This document shows, in pieces, positions 1-4,682 of a stretch of DNA of 5,309 nucleotides; the stretch's first letter is position 1; each line of letters starts with the position of its first letter. The stretch is from the NCBI GenBank assembly GCA_030671915.1, contig DAOVHN010000211.1, positions 1 through 5,309 on the forward strand. Reading direction: 5' to 3'. This stretch comes from Pseudomonadota bacterium (GTDB lineage: Bacteria; Pseudomonadota; Alphaproteobacteria; UBA8366; JADFVY01). A model generated the notes under the pieces. That model searched no databases, was not told where the DNA came from, and saw only the letters and a list, made by a program, of their open reading frames with translations. Made by a program: the position numbers and the translations under genes.

Positions 1-2
1 CC

Positions 3-842
3 ACGCTTTACACCGCAGACGAGTTCCGCGAAATCGGCCATGACTCCGCCGAACAGTTCGGCGCATTGAAAGTTTCCCCAAGCTTCGCCCTGCACCCGCT
101 GAAATTCGCCCATGGCCTGGCGCGCGCCGCATCGGAAGCGGGCGCGAGGCTGCATCCCGGCAGTCTGGTGACCCGCTGGCTGCGCGAGGGCGGGCAACAC
201 CTGTTGACGACCGAACGCGGTGCCCTGCGCGCCAGGCGCGTCGTCGTCGCCACCAACGGCTTCCTGCGCGAGCGCCTGCACCGCGATTTCGACGCCCGCA
301 TCCTGCCGGTGATTTCCAACATCGTGACCACCCGCCCGCTGACGGCGGACGAGCTGGCCGCGCAGTCCTGGAAGACCGACTGCCCGCTGGTGAACACGCG
401 CAAGCTTTTGTTCTATTACCGCATGCTGCCCGACAACCGGCTGATGCTGGGCGCGCGCGGTGACCTGACCGGCGCTCCTGCCGACGGCGATCGCATGCGC
501 GCCTGGATGACCAAGCGGGTGGGCGAGGTCTTCCCCGCCTGGCGCGATGTGGAGATCGAGTATTTCTGGCGCGGTTTCGTGTGCATTTCTCAGCGCCTCG
601 CCCCCTCGGCCGGCCAGTTGCCGGACGACCCGAGCGTCTTCTACGGCTTCGGCTACCACGCCACCGGCGTCAACACGGCCCCCTGGACCGGCATGAAAAT
701 CGCCGCCATGATCGCCGGCAAGCAAGCCCACGCCGACCTGCCCGCCGTCATCCGCGGCCTGCCCTCGCGCTTCCCCCTGCCCGCGCTCCGCCTGAAATAC
801 CTGGCGGCGGCCTATCGCTGGTATGCGTTCAAGGACGATTAG
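3..842 (+). CDS. FAD-dependent amine oxidoreductase (DAO family, PuuB-like), 5' truncated by window edge
   Basis: The reading frame is open from the first codon (nt 3) to TAG at 840-842, giving 279 residues. About the first 150 residues of a usual 420-440 aa protein, including the FAD Rossmann GxGxxG, must lie upstream. The TTG at 66 lies inside the frame and is not the start. Seen: VVVATNGF near residue 80, the strand-loop typical of DAO flavoproteins; RGFVCISQRLAPSAG from residue 190; and GYHATGVNTAPWTG from residue 217, which corresponds to the C-terminal FAD-contacting GYSGHG-VN-APWTG block of the PuuB/DadA/glycine-oxidase family. That block is modified here (HAT in place of the usual SGH). 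Family knowledge: these enzymes oxidatively deaminate amines or amino acids in the cytoplasm, and PuuB acts on gamma-glutamylputrescine. The nearby Pot-like transporter supports a polyamine or related amine substrate, but this is inference. The MBL gene follows after 8 nt, so the two are probably co-transcribed. Confidence 0.88.
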   Translation, partial: TLYTADEFREIGHDSAEQFGALKVSPSFALHPLKFAHGLARAASEAGARLHPGSLVTRWLREGGQHLLTTERGALRARRVVVATNGFLRERLHRDFDARILPVISNIVTTRPLTADELAAQSWKTDCPLVNTRKLLFYYRMLPDNRLMLGARGDLTGAPADGDRMRAWMTKRVGEVFPAWRDVEIEYFWRGFVCISQRLAPSAGQLPDDPSVFYGFGYHATGVNTAPWTGMKIAAMIAGKQAHADLPAVIRGLPSRFPLPALRLKYLAAAYRWYAFKDD

Positions 843-850
843 GGAAGAGC

Positions 851-1579
851 ATGGAAATCGCCACAGCGGAAGAATGGTACGTCACGGCCCGGCTCGACGA
901 CGACGTCACCTTCATCAAGGAGCCCTTCATCGACCCGTTCCTGCGCTGCAATATCTGGCATGTGCGCGGGCGCGATCGGGACATGCTGGTGGATAGCGGC
1001 ATGGGCGTCGTGTCGTTGCGCGAACAGGTGCCTCTGGTCACCGGGAAATCCTGCCTCGCGGTCGCCAGCCACACCCATTTCGACCATATCGGCTGTCATC
1101 ACGAGTTCGAGGAACGCGCCGTCCATCGCGACGAGGCCGACCTGATGGCCCACCCGACCCGCGAAAACACCCTGGCCGACCCCTATGTCACCGACGCGAT
1201 GTTCACCAGGATGCCGCCGCGCGATTACAGCTCCACCGAATATGCGGTCAAGGCGGCCCCGGCGACGCGGCTGCTGGAGGCGGGCGACGTTATCGACCTG
1301 GGCGACCGGCAGTTCGAGGTGATCCACACGCCGGGCCATTCGCCGGGCGGCATCATGCTGTTCGAGGAAGCCACGCAAATCCTGTTTTCCGGCGACACCG
1401 TCTATGACGGCGTGCTGATCGACGACGCCTACCATTCTGATCTCGCGGACTATATCGCCACCATGAAGCGGATCCACGACCTGCCGGTACGCGTCGTCCA
1501 CGGCGGCCACTACCCCAGCTTCGACGGCGCGCGGTATCGCGAACTGATAAAGGCGTGGCTGGAGGAGAAGGGGGCGTGA
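851..1579 (+). CDS. MBL-fold metallohydrolase
   Basis: This encodes 242 residues. ATG at 851 is chosen because AGGGAAG (841-847) sits just upstream and the preceding gene stops at 842; the longer open frame back to 581 only overlaps the oxidoreductase. The metallo-beta-lactamase metal ligands are visible in order: H74-T-H76-F-D78-H79, H163 in TPGHS, D182 in FSGD and H220 in GGH. This is a complete dinuclear (Zn or Fe) site of the glyoxalase II/YflN-like branch. There is no signal peptide, so it is cytoplasmic. The substrate cannot be read from sequence; the family includes thioesterases, lactonases and lactamases. Its position directly behind the amine oxidoreductase suggests that it hydrolyses a product or conjugate in the same pathway, for example a thioester, lactam or lactone arising from amine oxidation. 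That is inference. High GC and codon use match the oxidoreductase. Confidence 0.9.
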   Translation: MEIATAEEWYVTARLDDDVTFIKEPFIDPFLRCNIWHVRGRDRDMLVDSGMGVVSLREQVPLVTGKSCLAVASHTHFDHIGCHHEFEERAVHRDEADLMAHPTRENTLADPYVTDAMFTRMPPRDYSSTEYAVKAAPATRLLEAGDVIDLGDRQFEVIHTPGHSPGGIMLFEEATQILFSGDTVYDGVLIDDAYHSDLADYIATMKRIHDLPVRVVHGGHYPSFDGARYRELIKAWLEEKGA

Positions 1580-1615
1580 GCGCAATTCGATCCGGCTTGA
1601 CCTGCACCGCGGGGA

Positions 1616-1750
1616 TGCCCCCGTCGGCGCCTTCAAGGTAAAAATGTTCGGGCCGCACCGAAAATAGCGACATCCTCGTCCGGCGCGGCGCTGCCTTCAG
1701 CATCGGAGGCGCCGATCTTGGTCGTTACCGTGACCCGCCCCGCCGAAAAC
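1616..1750 (-). pseudogene. Frameshifted remnant of an ABC transporter ATPase C-terminus (TOBE region)
   Basis: Read on the minus strand, this stretch matches the TOBE region of the intact ATPase at 3621-4682 (its residues about 252-290). At DNA level 1631-1660 matches 3821-3850 at 27 of 30 positions, and 1711-1740 matches 3900-3929 at 25 of 30, with poorer similarity between. The translation gives RVTVTTKIGASDAEG, then after a one-base insertion SVRPEHFYLEGADGG, against RVTVSTAIGVFDVEG and SVRPEHLYLEGGEGR in the intact protein. The extra T lies in the ATTTTCGG stretch near 1663-1668. There is no Walker A, signature or Walker B upstream, because the cassette starts there. Similarity also fades below about 1620, so the last 60 or so residues are absent. 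The divergence suggests a paralogue or an older allele rather than a recent duplicate. The rest of the 1580-1863 intergenic stretch holds the promoter of the next gene and nothing else I recognise. Confidence 0.8.
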
Positions 1751-1780
1751 CGTTACGGGATTGAGAAACGTCTTCACCCT

Positions 1781-1810
1781 TGTAACAATTCCGGTCCATC
1801 CGTCGTCTAA
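1781..1810 (+). promoter_or_regulatory. Candidate ECF-type sigma promoter P1 (small protein + sigma operon)
   Basis: TGTAAC at 1781-1786, a 17-nt spacer, then CGTCTAA at 1804-1810. The same arrangement with the same spacing occurs before the DGC gene (2774-2803), and similarity continues past the -35 (TGTAACAATTCCG against TGTAACGTTTTCCG). A -35 containing AAC and a -10 starting CGTC are typical of ECF promoters. The predicted 5' leader to the ATG at 1864 is about 45-50 nt. CGTC also occurs at 1801-1804, so the exact -10 register rests on the match to P2. A weak sigma70-like pair overlaps (TTGAGA 1761-1766, AACAAT 1784-1789) and could give basal expression; that reading is less certain. Confidence 0.6.
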
Positions 1811-1863
1811 CGAGCGAACCACCTGAGTTCAATCAACCACTCCTTTGAAGACGGAGATTTACC

Positions 1864-2049
1864 ATGACCGGCAAAAACGAAAATACGACAGAAAAAAGCG
1901 CCGACGCTGAAGCGGCGTCCCCCGATGCCATGACGGCGGCGATGGAAAAATGTGGCGGCGTTTGCGCTTCGATGATGGCTCGTTTTTTCCAGCGCCATCC
2001 GGATGCCGGGACGGCAGACGAAAAAGACGGAAAGAAAGGATGTTGCTAG
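1864..2049 (+). CDS. Small Cys-containing hydrophilic protein (61 aa), unknown function
   Basis: ATG at 1864 is preceded by GGAG (1853-1856) at a 7-nt spacing. The protein has a charged, disordered-looking N-terminus (residues 1-25, rich in Lys, Glu, Asp and Ala), a short Met- and Cys-bearing helix-like core (MEKCGGVCASMMARFF, residues 27-42), a polar linker and a C-terminal GCC. The cysteines are C30, C34 (a CxxxC pair), C60 and C61. It has no signal peptide or membrane segment. It is the first gene after promoter P1 and lies 62 nt before the sigma gene, so the two are likely co-transcribed. I do not recognise a named family. The Cys arrangement could bind metal or form disulfides, and a sigma-modulating or metal-chaperone role is possible but speculative. 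Coding status is supported by the RBS, the promoter spacing and the position in the operon. Confidence 0.68.
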   Translation: MTGKNENTTEKSADAEAASPDAMTAAMEKCGGVCASMMARFFQRHPDAGTADEKDGKKGCC

Positions 2050-2053
2050 CAAC
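2042..2053. repeat. 12-bp perfect palindrome at the end of the 61-aa gene
   Basis: GTTGCTAGCAAC is its own reverse complement and covers the last Cys codon and the TAG stop of the small gene. It could be a protein-binding dyad or a short RNA hairpin with a 4-bp stem and 4-nt loop. It has no T-run, so it is not an obvious terminator. It may be fortuitous. Confidence 0.4.
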
Positions 2054-2076
2054 GTTTGCACATGCGGGCTACACTT

Positions 2077-2100
2077 CCCGGTCGGAAAATTCTGACCGGG
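2077..2100 (+). promoter_or_regulatory. 24-nt dyad overlapping the sigma gene Shine-Dalgarno
   Basis: The arms CCCGGTC (2077-2083) and GACCGGG (2094-2100) are perfectly complementary. Inside them, GGAA (2084-2087) pairs with TTCT (2090-2093) through one G-U pair, leaving only two central A residues unpaired. The 3' arm supplies the first GGG of the GGGAGG Shine-Dalgarno (2098-2103) of the sigma gene at 2112. As RNA, the hairpin would bury half of the ribosome-binding site. As DNA, it is a plausible operator between the small gene and the sigma gene. There is no T-run, so a terminator is unlikely. Confidence 0.6.
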
Positions 2101-2111
2101 AGGATGCAGCC

Positions 2112-2678
2112 ATGGCACCCGATGCAAGGGATATGCTCAGCCACAGGCCGGCTATTGTCGCTTTTGTACGCAAGCTGGTCGGCAACCATGCCCTGGCCGA
2201 AGACATTGCCCAGGACACGTTCGTTCGGGCGGCGCGAACGGCGGCGAAATTTCGCGGCGACGCCAGTCTGCAAAGTTGGCTGTCGGCGATTGCCGTCAAT
2301 CTGGTGCGGGACCATTTTCGCAAGATCGCACGCCATCCGGAAACAACCGACAACCCATCGGCATTGGAAGCCGTCCCCGACGATCTTGAAACCGCTGAGT
2401 TGACCGTTCTGAAACAGGAAATGTCATCGTGCATTGGCCGGTACGCGGCCCAATTGCCGAGCCCCCAGTATGACGTGGTGATTCTGCACGACATGGCTGG
2501 CCTTGGCCATCGGGAAATCGCGGTTGAACTTAAGCTGAGCGAAGCCAATTCGCGGGTCCTGCTGCACCGAGGACGGGCCGCGTTGAGGCGGATACTGGAG
2601 CAAAATTGCGTCCTCTCATTGGGACAAGACGACATCCCGTGCGAGCCCGCGGCAATCAAGAATCAGCCTGAAAAATAG
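2112..2678 (+). CDS. ECF-type RNA polymerase sigma factor with Cys-bearing C-terminal tail
   Basis: This encodes 188 residues. ATG at 2112 follows GGGAGG (2098-2103) by 8 nt and gives a normal ECF N-terminus; the frame stays open back to 1950, but that extension only overlaps the small upstream gene. Region sigma-2 spans about residues 9-75 (AEDIAQDTFVRAA at 29-41; FRGDASLQSWLSAIAVNLVRD at 48-67, the core-binding and -10 recognition helices). A Pro- and acid-rich linker follows (76-98). Region sigma-4 spans about 108-162, with helix-turn-helix HREIAVELKLSEANSRVLLHRGRAALRR at 133-160 for -35 recognition. There is no sigma-3, as expected for an ECF. A tail beyond sigma-4 carries C166 and C177 (NCVLS and IPCEP), a possible redox or metal site; C107 precedes sigma-4. 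No adjacent gene encodes a classical transmembrane anti-sigma factor. The gene probably activates P1 (its own operon) and P2 (the DGC operon), inferred from their shared motif. Confidence 0.93.
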   Translation: MAPDARDMLSHRPAIVAFVRKLVGNHALAEDIAQDTFVRAARTAAKFRGDASLQSWLSAIAVNLVRDHFRKIARHPETTDNPSALEAVPDDLETAELTVLKQEMSSCIGRYAAQLPSPQYDVVILHDMAGLGHREIAVELKLSEANSRVLLHRGRAALRRILEQNCVLSLGQDDIPCEPAAIKNQPEK

Positions 2679-2748
2679 CAGCTGGACCGGTATTGTCCGA
2701 GAATTTTTGCATCCTTTTTTCCTGCACTCCGTCTTACTGAATACAAGA

Positions 2749-2770
2749 ATCGCCGCCCAACTGGGGCGAT
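2749..2770. repeat. Inverted repeat just upstream of promoter P2
   Basis: ATCGCC (2749-2754) and GGCGAT (2765-2770) are separated by 10 nt, with a few more possible inner pairs between CCC and GGG. The right arm ends 3 nt before the P2 -35 element. It could be a regulator site or the stem of a poor terminator for the sigma gene, but no T-run follows. The rest of the 2679-2848 gap holds T-rich stretches at 2704-2720 and promoter P2. Confidence 0.3.
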
Positions 2771-2773
2771 GTC

Positions 2774-2803
2774 TGTAACGTTTTCCGCCGCCCGGGCGTC
2801 AAA
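2774..2803 (+). promoter_or_regulatory. Candidate ECF-type sigma promoter P2 (DGC + membrane protein operon)
   Basis: TGTAAC at 2774-2779, a 17-nt spacer and CGTCAAA at 2797-2803 repeat the layout of P1, including the CCG shortly after the -35. The ATG at 2849 lies 45 nt after the -10, close to the 53 nt seen for P1. Two matching sites, each directly before one half of a sigma-containing cassette, make it likely that this sigma factor recognises both. Confidence 0.62.
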
Positions 2804-2848
2804 CGGTTACCGACAACGATTTGGTTCCACATTCAGGAGACTAGGGTT

Positions 2849-3346
2849 ATGACCCGTTCCTCTCGCGATTTTACGCTTCAAGTAGAAGGCACCGCCGGTA
2901 AATGCCCGATCGGCGAAATTACCGGCGCCCGGAATATGGAAGAGCGAAGTATCCCCGTCATGTCATGCGAAGGTGCGTGCATCCGCGGCGAGATCGCCCG
3001 GTTGGCGGCCAACATCGTCGCCAAGGAAGCCGGCTACCGGCGCGGTTGCTATGGCGAATTGTTTGCCGTCCCCGGTTCCGCCATCGCCAAATGGACCCAG
3101 GAAGCCGAAAACGTCGTCGTAATCGATGGCTGTTTCCTCAACTGCCATGGGCGTATCGTCAAGAATCTCCTGGAAGAGGGTCGCATGATCCACTTCGATG
3201 CCTTAAGTCGCCACAAAAAATACTCGGATCTGTTCGACATCGACGACGTTCCCGAGGCCGAGCGCAAGGCGGTGGCCCGTGACGTTGCCGATTGGGTGCT
3301 GGCTGCACTGAAGGAGAAAACCGCGTCCCAGCAAAACGCGGCGTAA
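2849..3346 (+). CDS. DGC-domain protein (putative zinc-binding, PF08859-type)
   Basis: This encodes 165 residues. ATG at 2849 follows AGGAGA (2835-2840) by 8 nt, and the gene ends in tandem TAA TAA (3344-3349). Recognised by VVVIDGCFLNCHGRIV (residues 89-104), the Asp-Gly-Cys motif that names the DGC family, together with an upstream MSCEGACIRGEIARLAAN block (38-55) and RRGCYGE (64-70). The cysteines are C19, C40, C44, C67, C95 and C99, with H100 next to the last; all but C19 lie in conserved-looking blocks and could build a metal site. It is soluble, with no signal peptide or membrane segment. The C-terminus (about 135-165) is a charged helix. Family members are annotated as putative zinc-binding proteins, and their biochemical role is not established as far as I know. 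Placed under P2, behind an ECF sigma gene, it could be an effector (metal or thiol homeostasis) or a soluble sensor that controls the sigma factor. Which of these applies cannot be told from sequence. Confidence 0.88.
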   Translation: MTRSSRDFTLQVEGTAGKCPIGEITGARNMEERSIPVMSCEGACIRGEIARLAANIVAKEAGYRRGCYGELFAVPGSAIAKWTQEAENVVVIDGCFLNCHGRIVKNLLEEGRMIHFDALSRHKKYSDLFDIDDVPEAERKAVARDVADWVLAALKEKTASQQNAA

Positions 3347-3358
3347 TAACCCCTGGTT

Positions 3359-3387
3359 GGGCGCCGCTTCCCGAGGGCGCGGCGCCC
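3359..3387 (+). other. Intercistronic GC-rich hairpin between DGC and membrane-protein genes
   Basis: GGGCGCCGC (3359-3367) and GCGGCGCCC (3379-3387) form a perfect 9-bp stem around an 11-nt loop, and CCC/GGG inside the loop may pair further. No T-run follows, so it is not a standard intrinsic terminator. It could lower read-through or stabilise the 3' end of the DGC message. The Shine-Dalgarno of the next gene (3404-3410) lies outside it. Confidence 0.55.
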
Positions 3388-3417
3388 GCCAACATGCGAC
3401 ACAAGGGAGAATCACTC

Positions 3418-3624
3418 ATGTGCTTTTTCTTCAGCTTGATACCCGCGACAATCATCGCGGTGATTGGGTTTTTTGTTCTCTTCGCCTCGACAAAGGCAGA
3501 AGGCGGCGTTCGCACCTTAGGCCGCATCCTGGCGATTTGGGTTTTCATCGTTGCGACGTTTCCGCCCATGGGCGGCGCCTATGTAACCCTTACCGGCGCT
3601 TGCCCATTGACCGAAATGCTCTAA
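3418..3624 (+). CDS. Small membrane protein (68 aa, two predicted helices), unknown function
   Basis: ATG at 3418 follows AGGGAGA (3404-3410) by 7 nt; the longer open frame from 3292 only overlaps the DGC gene. Two hydrophobic segments are visible, about residues 4-23 (FFSLIPATIIAVIGFFVLFA) and 38-57 (LAIWVFIVATFPPMGGAYV). They are joined by a loop with K26, R32 and R36, so by the positive-inside rule the loop is cytoplasmic and both ends face outward. Cysteines are C2 and C62, the latter in the short tail GACPLTEML. There is no lipobox or cleavable signal. It lies 71 nt after the DGC gene and is probably in the same transcript. The stop codon overlaps that of the convergent ATPase gene. I do not recognise a family. 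A membrane partner of the DGC protein or of the sigma circuit is a guess from context. Confidence 0.72.
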   Translation: MCFFFSLIPATIIAVIGFFVLFASTKAEGGVRTLGRILAIWVFIVATFPPMGGAYVTLTGACPLTEML

Positions 3625-4682
3625 CGCGTCAGCAGCACAAGGTCGGAAGGATCGACGAACAGGTCTAGCACTCCGTTCACCCGCGGAATCAGTTTCTGCG
3701 GCAGGCGCACTTTTACCGGGCTGTCCAGCGCTTCCAGGGTCGCCGTGCATTGGTGATGGGTGCCGAAGAAGCCCCCATCCATGATCGTCGCCCGGCCCAC
3801 GGAGACGCGCCCCTCCCCGCCTTCCAGATAAAGATGTTCGGGCCGCACCGACAGGACCACCGAATCGCCCACCGACGCGACGCCTTCGACGTCGAAGACG
3901 CCGATGGCGGTCGATACCGTTACCCGCCCGCCCGACACCGCCGCCACGCTTCCTTCGATCAGATTGTTCTCGCCCATGAAATTGGCGGTGAAGCGCGAGG
4001 CCGGGCGCAGATAAATCCGCTCCGGCTCGCCCATGTCCTCGATGAAGCCGTCGTTCATCACCACGATCCGGTCGGCGATGGCCATGGCTTCTTCCTGGTC
4101 GTGGGTGACATGGACGAAGGTGGTTCCGACCTTCCGCTGGATCGCCTTCAGCTCTTCCTGCATCTGACGCCGCAGTTTCATGTCCAGCGCGCCCATCGGC
4201 TCGTCGAGCAGCAACACCGAGGGCTCGACCACCAGCGCGCGCGCCAGGGCCACGCGCTGACGCTGGCCACCGGAAAGCTCATGCGCCCGGCGGTCGGCGG
4301 TGTGGGCCAGCCCGACCATGTCGAGCGCGCGGGCCACCCGCTCGGCGCGCTCCGCCCCGGCCACGCCGCGCATCCTCAGCCCGAAACCCACATTCCCGGC
4401 AATCGTCATATGCGGGAACAGGGCGTAATCCTGAAACACCGTCGTGGTCGGCCGGCGGGCCGGCGGCATATCGGTGACGTCCGTCCCGGCGATGAAAACA
4501 CGCCCCTCCGTCGGCTCCAGGAAACCGCCGAGGATATTCAGCAGCGTCGTCTTGCCGCCGCCCGACGGACCCAGCAGCACAACGAAGGCCCCCTCCGCGA
4601 TCTCCAGGTCGATCCCCTCGACCGCGACCGTGTCCCCGAAATGCATCGAGATACCGCGGAATTCGACGGCTGGTGCGTTCAC
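3621..4682 (-). CDS. ABC transporter ATP-binding protein, PotA-like (polyamine/spermidine-type importer)
   Basis: This encodes 353 residues, full length for the PotA/CysA class. The start is GTG at 4682-4680, overlapping the TGA of the upstream permease gene (4681-4679) in the string GTGA. Motifs in order: Walker A GPSGGGKTT (38-46), Q-loop VFQDYALFPH with Q84, signature LSGGQ (136-140), Walker B VLLLDEP with E161, D-loop GALD (164-167), H-loop VTHDQ with H194, then a C-terminal TOBE regulatory region (about 240-350) with SVRPEH at 278-283. It powers import by a membrane permease pair at the inner face of the cytoplasmic membrane. The linked PotC-like permease and the nearby amine oxidoreductase favour polyamine or a similar cationic amine as substrate, but PotA-type ATPases also serve other solutes, so specificity stays open. 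The stop TAG (3623-3621) overlaps the stop of the convergent 68-aa gene. The ancestral promoter must lie beyond the window. Confidence 0.94.
   Translation of the reverse strand: MNAPAVEFRGISMHFGDTVAVEGIDLEIAEGAFVVLLGPSGGGKTTLLNILGGFLEPTEGRVFIAGTDVTDMPPARRPTTTVFQDYALFPHMTIAGNVGFGLRMRGVAGAERAERVARALDMVGLAHTADRRAHELSGGQRQRVALARALVVEPSVLLLDEPMGALDMKLRRQMQEELKAIQRKVGTTFVHVTHDQEEAMAIADRIVVMNDGFIEDMGEPERIYLRPASRFTANFMGENNLIEGSVAAVSGGRVTVSTAIGVFDVEGVASVGDSVVLSVRPEHLYLEGGEGRVSVGRATIMDGGFFGTHHQCTATLEALDSPVKVRLPQKLIPRVNGVLDLFVDPSDLVLLTR

Noticed and set aside
581..850. N-terminal extension of the MBL hydrolase
   Set aside because: It is an Arg/Pro/His-rich shadow of the oxidoreductase frame; ATG 851 has a good RBS and gives a normal MBL start.
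839..1636. 265-aa minus-strand open frame
   Set aside because: It is antisense to the MBL gene, whose metal-binding motifs are intact; the antisense translation shows no recognisable features.
1950..2111. 54-residue N-terminal extension of the sigma factor from an upstream start
   Set aside because: It overlaps the 61-aa gene in another frame, has no RBS, and is unlike ECF N-termini; ATG 2112 has a strong Shine-Dalgarno.
2684..2720. Possible intrinsic terminator after the sigma gene (GGAC/GTCC stem, then T-rich)
   Set aside because: The stem is only 4 bp with a 7-nt loop and the T-run is interrupted; it is too weak to annotate.
1750..2812. Short dyads CCGTTACGG (1750-1758) and CGGTTACCG (2804-2812) near the two promoters
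   Set aside because: They differ in sequence and in position relative to the promoters (upstream in one, downstream in the other), so a shared operator is not supported.
1806..3626. TCTAACG at 1806-1812 and 3620-3626 as a target-site duplication around the cassette
   Set aside because: A 7-nt match is easily found by chance in this space, and the left copy lies inside P1 rather than at the border; no integrase or transposase is present.
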